Assembly (NCBI GenBank): GCA_944376065.1
Contig: CALWBL010000004.1
Coordinates: forward strand, 1-64,000
DNA length: 64,000 nt
Source: an uncultured Butyricicoccus sp.
GTDB lineage: Bacteria; Bacillota; Clostridia; Oscillospirales; Butyricicoccaceae
Reading direction: 5' to 3'
The notes below the pieces were generated by a model that did not search any database, had not been told where the DNA came from, and worked only from the letters and a program-made list of their open reading frames with translations. Positions 1 through 8,419 of the stretch are shown piece by piece. Each line of letters starts with the position of its first letter. The stretch's first letter is position 1. Both the position numbers and the translations under genes were made by a program.

Positions 1-143
1 AAGTCTTATAGTTTTTCCTCCTTGTTTATTATTTGACTTGTGCCTAACCTTTTCAGTTAGGAACGTATCGCACAACAATAAAAGTCATCTTTTGTGATGG
101 AGATGCTCCTTTTCAATATGTCAAAGATGGAGAAGTTAAAGGT

Positions 144-2120
144 TTGGCAGTTTCCTTTTTTAATCAGTTTGCAGAACAAATCGGCTTGCAATATGAACCG
201 GTAGTGGTTCAGTCATGTCAAGAGGGGATTGAGCTGATTGAGCAAGGTCAGGCAGATATGGTTGCATGTGCTGCTACAAGTTCTGCTTATGTTGCTGTAG
301 ATGGCATACAGTTTTCATTGCCATATTTTAGAAGCAATACAATCTCTGTATCTGCACAAGCGGCTTCTGATATATCAGACAATGATACATGGCAGTTTTA
401 TACTAATACACAATATATTTTAGATAAAATGAGAAAAGGCACTGAAGATAATGCCAGACTTGATTTCTATTCACTAACTTATTATCTCCAGAAAAAGATT
501 CTATATGATGAGCTAAATATAGACTGGTCGAGCGGAAAGAATGTATCTTACTCTGTTTGTATTACTGATAATATTTCAGATAAGATGCTCACTATTTTGA
601 ATCAATACACAAACTCACTTACCAGTACACAGATTCAAAGCATGTTATATCAATACATGTCTAATGATATTGAGTATACATTATCAGAACTATTGTATAT
701 CAATAAAGAGTTGATTTTTGGTCTATGTATACTGCTTGTTTTGATGGTATATATTTATTTTTTATATCGTAACAATAGGCAGGCAAAACATGAGGCAACA
801 GTTACCAAACGTCGCCTACAACATTTATCACATTATGATGAGCTGACAGGAGCATATAATGGAACTTATTTCAGAACAATTTTATCAGAGAAATGCAGAC
901 AACAGGTTCCATTGGCATTGATTGCATTAAATTTACGCAACTTCAAATATATAAATGAAGCATATAGTATTTCAACTGCCGACAAGGTTCTATGTTATAT
1001 CAAAGAGTGTTTGGATAGCACGAGTAAACAAGAAGAATTCTTTTGCAGAGAATCAGCCGATATATTCTATCTTGCCTTGTCTGAAGACAATCCTGAGCGC
1101 GTGATTTGCCGTATACAAGAGGTGCATACACTAATTCAAGAAAAGTGTAATACATTACTAGGGCAGTATCCAATCTCAATATGTTGTGGTGTAGTATTTA
1201 TTGCGAAGTCTCCAGAGCCATATTCAGTTACAGCTAATTTGGGTTATATGATGGCCGCTCTCGCACAAACAAAAAAGAAAAAACAGCAAGATATTTGTAT
1301 TTATGATGATAAATTGCATAAGTCAGAACAAATTAGATTATATGTAGAAAATCATATGCAAACTGCGTTGGAACAAGAAGAATTTAAGTTATATTTGCAG
1401 CCAAAGATAAACTTAGCAGATGGAACTTTAAATGGAGCTGAGGCATTGGTTCGATGGCAGCCAAAAGATAGAGATATGATTTATCCAGATGAGTTTGTTC
1501 CGCTGTTTGAGGAAAATGGTTTTTGTGTACAGCTTGACCTTTATATGGTGGAACAGGTTTGCAAACAAATTCGCGCTTGGTTAGATTCTGGGCTACCACC
1601 AATTCGTATATCTGTAAATCAAACAAGACTGTTGTTTGCCAGTGATGGATATGTAGAAAAACTGCTTGCAATCACAAATAGATATCAAGTATCCCCAAAG
1701 TATATTACATTAGAGATATTGGAAAGTCTTGCGCTGGATGGTATTGAGAGAATCAATGATTGTATTGAAAAATTGAGGGCCGTGGGATTCCGTATTTCTA
1801 TGGACGATTTTGGAAGTGGATATTCTTCACTAAACACTCTTGGAAAACTAAAAATAGACGAGCTGAAACTGGATAGGCTATTTCTTATGGATGTAACAAA
1901 GGATACAAAGGGTATACAACGTAAGGTTATGGCTTGTATTTTGGCACTAGCTAAACAGCTCAATATAACTACAGTCGCAGAAGGTGTTGAAACGAAGGAA
2001 GACGAGAAAATGATAACTCAGCTTAATTGTGATTATGGACAGGGGTATTATTACAGTCGCCCTATATCAGTAGCAAGGTTTGAGAAAGATTTTTTACTCC
2101 CGTTTTGTCATAATGCTTAA
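144..2120 (+). CDS. SBP_bac_3-like sensor fused to degenerate GGDEF and intact EAL domain; 5' end defective
   Basis: Probable cyclic-di-GMP phosphodiesterase with a sensory periplasmic-binding domain. Order: SBP family 3-like domain to about residue 180, one membrane helix near residues 190-207, a GGDEF domain whose signature has become SADIF (RESADIFYLAL), then an EAL domain. EAL motifs look intact: GAEALVRW, SVNQ, LEILES, DDFGSGYSS, VAEGVET and QGYYYSRP, so hydrolysis is plausible while cyclase activity is not. The TTG at 144 is only the first usable start. The same frame continues upstream to about base 60 with good SBP sequence (IKVIFCDGDAPFQYVKDG), but has stops at 45-47 and 9-11 around a hydrophobic stretch that looks like the lost signal peptide. 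It may be a recent pseudogene. The 640 codons after the lesion are open. Confidence 0.7.
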   Translation: MAVSFFNQFAEQIGLQYEPVVVQSCQEGIELIEQGQADMVACAATSSAYVAVDGIQFSLPYFRSNTISVSAQAASDISDNDTWQFYTNTQYILDKMRKGTEDNARLDFYSLTYYLQKKILYDELNIDWSSGKNVSYSVCITDNISDKMLTILNQYTNSLTSTQIQSMLYQYMSNDIEYTLSELLYINKELIFGLCILLVLMVYIYFLYRNNRQAKHEATVTKRRLQHLSHYDELTGAYNGTYFRTILSEKCRQQVPLALIALNLRNFKYINEAYSISTADKVLCYIKECLDSTSKQEEFFCRESADIFYLALSEDNPERVICRIQEVHTLIQEKCNTLLGQYPISICCGVVFIAKSPEPYSVTANLGYMMAALAQTKKKKQQDICIYDDKLHKSEQIRLYVENHMQTALEQEEFKLYLQPKINLADGTLNGAEALVRWQPKDRDMIYPDEFVPLFEENGFCVQLDLYMVEQVCKQIRAWLDSGLPPIRISVNQTRLLFASDGYVEKLLAITNRYQVSPKYITLEILESLALDGIERINDCIEKLRAVGFRISMDDFGSGYSSLNTLGKLKIDELKLDRLFLMDVTKDTKGIQRKVMACILALAKQLNITTVAEGVETKEDEKMITQLNCDYGQGYYYSRPISVARFEKDFLLPFCHNA

Positions 2121-2154
2121 CTATAGTATATAAAATAGTTTTATATTTAATATG

Positions 2155-2196
2155 AAAAAAGCCGTTTGCTTATATGTTTAAGTAAACGGCTTTTTT
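2155..2196. terminator. Bidirectional intrinsic terminator
   Basis: A 12-bp stem (GCCGTTTGCTTA pairing with TAAGTAAACGGC, one G-T pair, 6-base loop) is flanked by six A on the left and six T on the right. It can end both the EAL gene and the convergent gene on the minus strand. Confidence 0.9.
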
Positions 2197-2217
2197 ATAA
2201 ATCGCATTAAATATTAC

Positions 2218-2760
2218 TCATATTGCCTTGTAAATTATAGGCTCATCATATCCAAAGGTTTTTTTACCGTTAATTTCCATGCTTTCACTGACCTCTAAAC
2301 AATCTTTTGAAAATCTTTCAAATAAAGTAAATTTTAAAACAGGGGAAAACATGCTTACGCTTCCGCCTTCCCAAACACCATCTTTTTCAGTATATATTGC
2401 AGGTGTGAACTTTTCTGACGCTTTTAGATTAGAAAAGTCTATTTCTTGTAAATTTTTATAAGTAAAATTATTTTTATCATATCCATCAGGTAGCTCATAG
2501 GAAGTAAGTTTTATTCCATTTTCTTCTTCTGTAAATAGGAAAAGGTGTGGTGAAGCATGGGTATTGCCATTTACAGTATAATAACTTTCTTCTAGCATAA
2601 AAATACCATTGAAATTAGATGGTAGATTTGAAATCTTATCATTACAAACATTATTTATATGTTCAGCATATGGAAAGTCTTTATTTTTGATTCTTTGAAA
2701 CTGTTCAGAATTATTGAAACTCCCTGTTAAGATACTTATGAATTCATTTAATTTACTCAT
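2218..2760 (-). CDS. CpcT/CpeT-like (DUF1001-type) protein of unknown role
   Basis: A 180-residue soluble protein without signal peptide or membrane segment. The layout LNEFISILTGSFNNSEQF at the start, a central FNGIFMLEES and HLFLF strand region, and a C-terminal GKKTFGYDEPIIY recall the CpcT/CpeT chromophore-lyase-like fold. In cyanobacteria that family attaches bilins to phycobiliproteins; other bacteria carry members of unknown function, and nothing here suggests phycobilins. I chose the ATG at 2760 because GGAG lies 8 bases before it; an upstream in-frame TTG at 2787 has no such site. It stands alone, convergent to the EAL gene, with its own promoter. The family call is from pattern only. 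Confidence 0.6.
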   Translation of the reverse strand: MSKLNEFISILTGSFNNSEQFQRIKNKDFPYAEHINNVCNDKISNLPSNFNGIFMLEESYYTVNGNTHASPHLFLFTEEENGIKLTSYELPDGYDKNNFTYKNLQEIDFSNLKASEKFTPAIYTEKDGVWEGGSVSMFSPVLKFTLFERFSKDCLEVSESMEINGKKTFGYDEPIIYKAI

Positions 2761-2801
2761 TTGATTCACTCCATTCACAATCCTCAAGTACTGTTTCGCT
2801 A

Positions 2802-2831
2802 ATTATAATATGTATGCTGCTATAAATTCAA
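2802..2831 (-). promoter_or_regulatory. Sigma-A-type promoter of the CpcT/CpeT-like gene
   Basis: On the minus strand TTGAAT (2831-2826) and TATAAT (2807-2802) are 18 bases apart, about 40 bases before the ATG at 2760. The rest of 2832-3004 is AT-rich with no gene or clear structure. Confidence 0.6.
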
Positions 2832-3004
2832 GTATTATTTCGGTCAAAAATAAGATAAGCTTTTAATAAAATCAAATAATATTTACAAATTTATTTTTAA
2901 TGATTTATTTTGGCTTCTATAATATTTATATCTTCAAGATTGAAGCTGAAAAATTTTTAACATGTTTTGCGTTTTGTTGGGCAGCATAAATAACAATAGC
3001 TCTA

Positions 3005-3033
3005 TTGCACCAAACGTTAATGCGTGGTAAAAT
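3005..3033 (+). promoter_or_regulatory. Sigma-A-type promoter of the tagA-thyX operon
   Basis: TTGCAC (3005-3010), a 17-base spacer and TAAAAT (3028-3033) lie about 50 bases before the TTG start at 3084. This is the only good promoter seen ahead of the run of genes to mltG. Confidence 0.55.
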
Positions 3034-3083
3034 AGGATAGGTTATGAATATTATTACCTATTGTAAAGTGGGGAAATGAAATC

Positions 3084-3812
3084 TTGAGTAAAGCTAATAT
3101 TATGGGCGTTGGTTTTGACGCCGTTAACTTAACTGAAGCCGTTGATATGGCTATTAAACAAATCAAAGATGGTAAAAAGGGTTATGTTGTTACCCCAAAT
3201 CCTGAAATAGTGTACCAAGCAATGGAAAATAAAGAATTTTCCGACCTTGTAAATAATGCCTCGCTTGTTTTGCCTGATGGTATAGGAATAATTTATGCTG
3301 CTAAAATTTTGGGCGAAAAACTGAAAGGTCGCGTTCCAGGTATAGATTTTGCCTCGCTTTTAATGTACCGTATGGCTAAAGAAAATATGCGTTTATTTTT
3401 GCTCGGTGCTAAACCTGGTGTTGCGGATTTAGCTGCTGCTAATCTAAAAGAAAAATATTCAGGGCTTGTAATTGCTGGCACAAAAGATGGATATTTTAAA
3501 GATGATGTTGAGGCAGTAGAGGCTGTTAATAATGCCGGTGGTGCAGATGTGATGTTTGTTTGCCTTGGTGCTCCTAAACAGGAAAAGTTTATGTCAACAT
3601 ATCAGGATAAGTTAAATGTAACCCTTTGCTGCGGTCTTGGAGGCTCTCTTGATGTGTTTGCCGGCACAGTTCAACGTGCTCCTGCTATATTTATTAAATT
3701 AGGTATGGAATGGTTTTATAGATTGTGCAAAGAGCCTAAGAGAATTGGCAGGATGATGAAATTACCACTTTTTATGTTACTGGTAATAAGAAAAAAATTA
3801 TTCGGGAGGTAA
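3084..3812 (+). CDS. tagA: WecG/TagA/CpsF family glycosyltransferase
   Basis: Family GT26 enzyme that transfers N-acetylmannosamine (or a related sugar) from UDP to a lipid-linked GlcNAc at the inner face of the membrane, an early step of wall teichoic acid or other secondary wall polymer synthesis. The 242 residues show VTPNPEIV near residue 38 and SLVLPDGIGI near 61-70, which holds the expected catalytic Asp. Further matches are GRVPGID and MFVCLGAPKQE, and the basic, hydrophobic C-terminal tail thought to dock on the membrane (RIGRMMKLPLFMLLVIRKK). Start is TTG at 3084 with GGGGA 9 bases upstream; no ATG fits the family's N-terminus. Four bases separate it from thyX. The exact polymer cannot be told. 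Confidence 0.9.
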   Translation: MSKANIMGVGFDAVNLTEAVDMAIKQIKDGKKGYVVTPNPEIVYQAMENKEFSDLVNNASLVLPDGIGIIYAAKILGEKLKGRVPGIDFASLLMYRMAKENMRLFLLGAKPGVADLAAANLKEKYSGLVIAGTKDGYFKDDVEAVEAVNNAGGADVMFVCLGAPKQEKFMSTYQDKLNVTLCCGLGGSLDVFAGTVQRAPAIFIKLGMEWFYRLCKEPKRIGRMMKLPLFMLLVIRKKLFGR

Positions 3813-3815
3813 ATA

Positions 3816-4598
3816 ATGAAGGTTCGTTTAATCGCATACACACCTGACCCTGAACGTTTAATCGCAGCGGCTGCGAAAAATTGTTATTCATCAACCGATG
3901 TGGACGGAATTTTTCAAGGTCTTACCGACGAAAAAGTTGAATCTTTTTTAAATATGTTAACACAAATCGGCCATGAAAGCCCTATAGAACATGTGAGCTT
4001 TTCATTCGCCATTGAAGGCGTTTCACGTTCACTCCTGGCACAGATTACACGTCATCGCATTGCATCGTTTAGTGTGCAATCCCAAAGATATGTAAAAGAA
4101 CGCGGGTTTGAATATATAGTTCCGCCTGAAATCGAATGTATTCCAGAGGCTAAAGAGAAGTTTATAAAGGCTATGGAAGATGACCAGCGTACATATGAAG
4201 AGCTTACAGCTATATTGCAGGAGAAACACTTTAATAATTTCCTATATAAAGGTCTTGATGAGAAAAAAGCTAAAAGCAAAGCTGAGAAAAAAGCTATTGA
4301 AGACGCCAGATATATACTTCCTAATGCTTGTTCTACACGCATTATGATGACTGCGAACGCAAGGTCTTTGCAGAATTTCTTTAAACTTCGCTGCTGTAAA
4401 CGTGCACAGTGGGAAATTAGAGGGCTTGCAGAGAAAATGTATGAACTTGTATATGAGGTTGCACCCACTTTGTTTTCTAAGTCCGGTCCGTCATGTGTTG
4501 ATGGCGTTTGTACAGAGGGAAAAATGACCTGCGGACAAGCAAGTGAGGTTCGTGAATATTATAAGTCAATTCGTGAAAAATTAAATAATAAAAAGTAA
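3816..4598 (+). CDS. thyX: FAD-dependent thymidylate synthase ThyX
   Basis: Makes dTMP from dUMP using methylene-tetrahydrofolate, FAD and NAD(P)H. The family signature RHRxxSxxxxSxR is present as [13 protein letters not shown] near residues 78-90, followed by Y; the dUMP-site region [22 protein letters not shown] is also clear. Length 260 is slightly longer than the usual 220-250. The extra is a C-terminal tail holding four cysteines (SCVDGVC and MTCG), which is not part of the catalytic core. ATG has GGGAGG 5 bases upstream. The folate cyclo-ligase gene three genes downstream touches the same folate pool. Confidence 0.96.
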   Translation: MKVRLIAYTPDPERLIAAAAKNCYSSTDVDGIFQGLTDEKVESFLNMLTQIGHESPIEHVSFSFAIEGVSRSLLAQITRHRIASFSVQSQRYVKERGFEYIVPPEIECIPEAKEKFIKAMEDDQRTYEELTAILQEKHFNNFLYKGLDEKKAKSKAEKKAIEDARYILPNACSTRIMMTANARSLQNFFKLRCCKRAQWEIRGLAEKMYELVYEVAPTLFSKSGPSCVDGVCTEGKMTCGQASEVREYYKSIREKLNNKK

Positions 4599-4648
4599 GA
4601 TTAAACTTACTTTATATGTCTGATGACAAAATAGAAAAGAGCGAATTT

Positions 4649-5548
4649 ATGTTAGAATTTCGAGAAATAACGTTACAAGATAAAGAACATGCTGAAAATT
4701 GTTTAAAAAAGGTTAATTATCATCTATGTGAACACTGCTTTACAGACTTGTTTATATGGCGTGGGCACTACGAAACAAAAATCTGTTTCTGGAATGAATT
4801 TTTATTTGTAAAGATGAAAACAACAGATGAAAAGAAAACAATGTATCTTGCACCTATTGGTGATGGAGATTTATTTAGTGCAATAAAAATGCTTGAACAA
4901 GATGCAAAGGACAATAATATAGAATTTACCATGTGCTCCATTGCGGAAGAAATGAAGCCTAAAATAGAGTCTTTATACCCTGATAAATATAAATACCAAA
5001 CCGATGAAAGTGGTTGGGATTACATTTATCTAAGTGAAAAACTCCAGACCCTGTCTGGTAAAAAGCTACAAAGTAAACGCAATCTTGTGAATCGCTTTAT
5101 GGCAAATTATGATGGTCGTTGGAGTTATGAGGACTTATGCTATGAAAATAGACATGATGCTTTTAATTTCCATATTAAATGGTGTGAACAAAATGGTTGC
5201 ATGAGAGATAATTCTTTTTGGGGTGAAACCTGTGCAATTGGTTCAGGGCTTAATCATTTCGACGCTTTGGGTCTTAAAGGCGGTATATTACGACTTGATG
5301 GAAATGTAATAGCATTTACATTTGGTTCTCAAGCATCTGATGATATGTTTGTAGTGCAAATAGAAAAAGCTGACAGCACAATCAATGGTGCATATCAAAT
5401 GATAAATCAGCAATTTGTAAAAAGAAATTGTACTCATGTTAAATATATAAATCGAGAAGAAGATTTAGGATTGGAAGGCCTTAGAAAGGCCAAAAGGTCT
5501 TATAATCCAGAAATGATGGGTGTAAAATATTGTGCAACACTGAAATGA
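4649..5548 (+). CDS. DUF2156 (phosphatidylglycerol lysyltransferase C-terminal-like) protein
   Basis: A 299-residue protein of the DUF2156 family, a double GNAT-like fold related to the catalytic domain of MprF but without its membrane flippase part. Typical pieces are the N-terminal FREITLQDKE, HCFTDLFIWRGHY, SGWDYIYLSEKLQTLSGKKLQSKRN in the middle and YINREEDLGLEGLRKAK near the end. Members probably use an acyl- or aminoacyl-donor, but the substrate is unknown. I placed the start at 4649, where the protein resembles the family start and a weak GAG lies 7 bases upstream; the ATG at 4616 adds 11 residues and has no visible ribosome site. The stop overlaps the next gene by 4 bases. Confidence 0.85.
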   Translation: MLEFREITLQDKEHAENCLKKVNYHLCEHCFTDLFIWRGHYETKICFWNEFLFVKMKTTDEKKTMYLAPIGDGDLFSAIKMLEQDAKDNNIEFTMCSIAEEMKPKIESLYPDKYKYQTDESGWDYIYLSEKLQTLSGKKLQSKRNLVNRFMANYDGRWSYEDLCYENRHDAFNFHIKWCEQNGCMRDNSFWGETCAIGSGLNHFDALGLKGGILRLDGNVIAFTFGSQASDDMFVVQIEKADSTINGAYQMINQQFVKRNCTHVKYINREEDLGLEGLRKAKRSYNPEMMGVKYCATLK

Positions 5549-6393
5549 ACTTGGATTTTCGCTTTGCTACTGATGATGATACTCAATCTGTTATCAATCT
5601 TTGGAACTTATGTTTTCCGGATGAAAGCGGATTCAATGAGTATTTTTTTGATGTGATATATAGACCTGAATATAATTTACTGCTATTTAAAGATGGTATT
5701 TTGTGTTCAATGGCTCAAATGTTACCATATGAATTAAAAAACAATGATAAAATAGAGCAAGTGACTTATATTTATGGTGCCTGTACACATCCAGATTTTC
5801 GCAGACAACACCTTATGGATAGGCTTTTAAATTATAGTTTTGAACTCGATAAAAATAATTCAAAATCTGCATCTATTTTAATACCACAAGAGCAGTGGCT
5901 ATTTGATTTTTATGCTAAATTTGGTTATAAACCTGTGTTCCATATATCAAGTTGTCAGTTAACAGAGTATGTTTTATGTGAAAACCAATTATTTATATCA
6001 AATGCTCAGGAAAAAGATATAGATCATATAAAAAGTTTATATGACTTTAATTTATCGGGCAAAATTCATGTAATTAGAAATAAAGACGAGTGGAAGAAAC
6101 AAATTGATTTATTTAATTCTTGTGGCGGAAAAGTATTATGTATGAATAATATCCAAAGTCAACTAGTTGGCTTTGCGTTTGTTTGGACTTATAAAAATAG
6201 TTTTTATGTTCAGGAATTGATGTGTAAATCTGGTTATCAAGATTCCTGTATTCATAGTTTGCAAAAATATTTTTCTACGCCATGCTGTAAGGTATCTGGT
6301 TTGCAGTTTTCTAATATGAGTCCTTTAGGCTGTATGTGCCGGCATGATAATACAGACCCTATAAACGGATATATAAATTTAATGCTAAATTAA
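5545..6393 (+). CDS. GNAT family N-acetyltransferase
   Basis: A 282-residue protein with an N-terminal acetyltransferase domain. The acetyl-CoA loop is seen as ACTHPDFRRQHLMDRLLNYSFE around residues 87-108, followed by FYAKFGYKP, the usual end of a GNAT core. The remaining 130 residues look like a second, degenerate GNAT-like or Eis-like domain. Substrate unknown. The ATG at 5545 overlaps the preceding TGA (ATGA), so the two genes are translationally coupled and both are GNAT-like, which suggests a paired function. A TTG 15 bases earlier is less likely. Confidence 0.85.
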   Translation: MNLDFRFATDDDTQSVINLWNLCFPDESGFNEYFFDVIYRPEYNLLLFKDGILCSMAQMLPYELKNNDKIEQVTYIYGACTHPDFRRQHLMDRLLNYSFELDKNNSKSASILIPQEQWLFDFYAKFGYKPVFHISSCQLTEYVLCENQLFISNAQEKDIDHIKSLYDFNLSGKIHVIRNKDEWKKQIDLFNSCGGKVLCMNNIQSQLVGFAFVWTYKNSFYVQELMCKSGYQDSCIHSLQKYFSTPCCKVSGLQFSNMSPLGCMCRHDNTDPINGYINLMLN

Positions 6394-6407
6394 AGGAGAG
6401 TTTTACT

Positions 6408-6962
6408 ATGGTATACGTTCTTTTAGCTAATGGATTTGAAGAAGTAGAGGCTTTAACGCCTGTTGATTTACTGCGTCGTTCAGGTGCTGATGTAAAAACA
6501 GTTGGTATCGGCGGAAAGACTGTTACTAGCTCACACGGTGTTTCTATTATTGCAGATATCATGCCAGAGGAAGTTTGCTTTGATGATGCTGAAATGGTAG
6601 TGTTACCAGGTGGTATGCCGGGAGCTATAAATCTTAATGAATCCGAATTTGTTCATAAGTTAGTTAGATATTGCGCAGATAATGACCGATATATTGCTGC
6701 TATCTGTGCAGCACCTTCAGTTGTTCTTGGTGGTATGGATTTGCTAAAGTATAAAAAGGCAATTTGTTATCCTGGTATGGAAGATGGTATGACACTTGCA
6801 AAAGTTGTTCATCAAAATTGCTGCGTTGATGGAAAAATAATTACCGGACGTGCACTTGGTGGTGCAATGGATTTTGCTTTAGCTTTATGTACTGCTATAA
6901 TGGGCGATGCTGCAGCAAAACAGGTTGCTGGTTCTATTTGTTATGTGCCTAACACAAAATAA
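6408..6962 (+). CDS. DJ-1/PfpI (YajL/ThiJ) family protein
   Basis: A 184-residue single-domain member of the DJ-1 family, class I glutamine amidotransferase-like fold. It shows the early LLANGFEEVEA with the conserved Glu, VLPGGMPGA, and the nucleophile elbow AAICAAPSVVL with the reactive Cys near residue 105. Members act as glyoxalases, deglycases or redox sensors, and the in vivo role here is not decided. AAAGGAG lies 8 bases before the ATG. The 3' end overlaps the next gene. Confidence 0.9.
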   Translation: MVYVLLANGFEEVEALTPVDLLRRSGADVKTVGIGGKTVTSSHGVSIIADIMPEEVCFDDAEMVVLPGGMPGAINLNESEFVHKLVRYCADNDRYIAAICAAPSVVLGGMDLLKYKKAICYPGMEDGMTLAKVVHQNCCVDGKIITGRALGGAMDFALALCTAIMGDAAAKQVAGSICYVPNTK

Positions 6963-7512
6963 AAGCCTATTTCGCAAGCAGATGAAGCAGCTAAGGGCAA
7001 GTATTTCACCGGAGATAAGAAAAATAAGAGATATGAAAATAACAGATAGCCTGTTAGAAAGTGATATTTTTCAGCAGGCTAACTGTGTTTTTTGTTATCA
7101 TTCTTTTGATGATGAAATAGATACTCGACAAATAATAAAATTATCTCTTGAGCTTGGAAAAATAATCTGTTTGCCAAAGACAATAGGTAGCGGTATAATG
7201 ACAGCACATAAAATAAACTCTATAAGTGATTTAAAAAAAGGGGCTTATGGCATACCTGAACCCAATGAAAATTGCTTGAAAATACCAGAGGAGCAAATAG
7301 ATTTATGTATTGTACCTTGTCTTGCTGCTGATAAACATGGACATCGTCTTGGTTACGGTGGTGGATATTATGACCGTTTTCTATTGAAAACAAATGCTAT
7401 AAAAGCTATTTTATGCTATAATGACAGACTTTTTGATAGAATTTTTTCTCAAAAACATGACATAGCGTGTGATATCATATTTACAGAAAGTAAGGTGATC
7501 GACCTTTCATGA
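6943..7512 (+). CDS. 5-formyltetrahydrofolate cyclo-ligase
   Basis: Converts 5-formyl-THF with ATP to 5,10-methenyl-THF, returning the storage form of folate to use. Diagnostic features are LFRKQMKQLRASIS at the N-terminus, the ITDSLLESDIFQQA helix, and the C-terminal nucleotide/folate site GHRLGYGGGYYDRFL with its preceding CLAADKHG. About 189 residues, normal length. The true start is uncertain; I use the ATG at 6943, inside the end of the DJ-1 gene, since the family motif begins only six residues later. An ATG at 6907 would add 12 unlike residues. It overlaps the next gene by 4 bases. Confidence 0.9.
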   Translation: MCLTQNKSLFRKQMKQLRASISPEIRKIRDMKITDSLLESDIFQQANCVFCYHSFDDEIDTRQIIKLSLELGKIICLPKTIGSGIMTAHKINSISDLKKGAYGIPEPNENCLKIPEEQIDLCIVPCLAADKHGHRLGYGGGYYDRFLLKTNAIKAILCYNDRLFDRIFSQKHDIACDIIFTESKVIDLS

Positions 7513-8405
7513 AACATAAAGCTGCATTTTTATCAGGAGTGTCTATATACTTTTGCTTTTGTATACTTATGGCAGGTGGTTCATTTGGTAAAACATGGGG
7601 AAAAAGTCAAATAGAAATAAGCATACTGCTTTTTGAAATATTAGCTTTTATGATTCCAACTGCTTTTATGATATTATTTATAAGAGGAAAAGACGCTATC
7701 AAAATTCCTGTATCTATAAAGCAAATAAAACCAAAGAATATACGTTTTTCAATTTATTTGGGTATAATAACCTGTTTGTTATCTTTTCTTTTAAATATAC
7801 TATTTTTGCATTTTGGAAGCCAAGATGTTTCCGGAATCAATCCGGCAGCCATTCAAGGCAGAGATATTCAGCAGAACTTTTTAGTTTATCTTGTATCAAT
7901 AGTTATAGTTCCTGCCATTGTAGAAGAAATATATATTCATGGTGTATTGTTTGGAGTTTTTTCACGCTATGCAGGCACTAAAATAGGCATGATAATATCA
8001 TCGCTTGTTTTTGCAATGTTACATGCATCATTTTATAATTTTGTTGGCCCATTTATTGCAGGGTTGTTGTTTTCATGGCTTACATATATTTTTAAGTCTA
8101 TATGGCCATCTGTTATTGCCCATGCAACAAATAATCTTGGGTATTTAATAATGCTTTGGATTACAGATACTTATAGTGCATTTGGAATTTGGAAATATAT
8201 ATATTTTGTTTGCTTTTTCTTACTTCTTTTGTTCGCTTATTTTGCACTTATATGTACCGAAAAACTTCTGCTTTCCGGCAGGGTTCCGAAATTTAAATTG
8301 CCGAATAGACCATCAAAACAAGCTGTTTGTATACTTACACTTAATCCAGGGGCTATAATCTTTATTATATCTTTTTTAGCTAAAACAGTGTTTAAGATAA
8401 TTTAA
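7509..8405 (+). CDS. CPBP family intramembrane metalloprotease-like protein
   Basis: A 298-residue membrane protein with about eight hydrophobic segments and the Rce1/CAAX-protease-like (Abi) core. The three motifs are EEIYIHG near residue 139, FAMLHASF near 167 and HATNN near 199. The first normally reads EExxxR, and the Arg is His here; the glutamates and histidines thought to bind the metal remain. Such proteins cleave within or beside the membrane or serve in bacteriocin immunity, and the substrate is unknown. The start overlaps the preceding stop by 4 bases. The next gene, mltG, starts 14 bases after the stop. Confidence 0.88.
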   Translation: MKHKAAFLSGVSIYFCFCILMAGGSFGKTWGKSQIEISILLFEILAFMIPTAFMILFIRGKDAIKIPVSIKQIKPKNIRFSIYLGIITCLLSFLLNILFLHFGSQDVSGINPAAIQGRDIQQNFLVYLVSIVIVPAIVEEIYIHGVLFGVFSRYAGTKIGMIISSLVFAMLHASFYNFVGPFIAGLLFSWLTYIFKSIWPSVIAHATNNLGYLIMLWITDTYSAFGIWKYIYFVCFFLLLLFAYFALICTEKLLLSGRVPKFKLPNRPSKQAVCILTLNPGAIIFIISFLAKTVFKII

Positions 8406-8419
8406 TTCAGGAGGATTTT

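Noticed and set aside
45..47. Readthrough or recoding at the TAA before the SBP domain
   Set aside because: A second stop lies 36 bases upstream in the same frame and no recoding signal is visible; simple decay is more likely.
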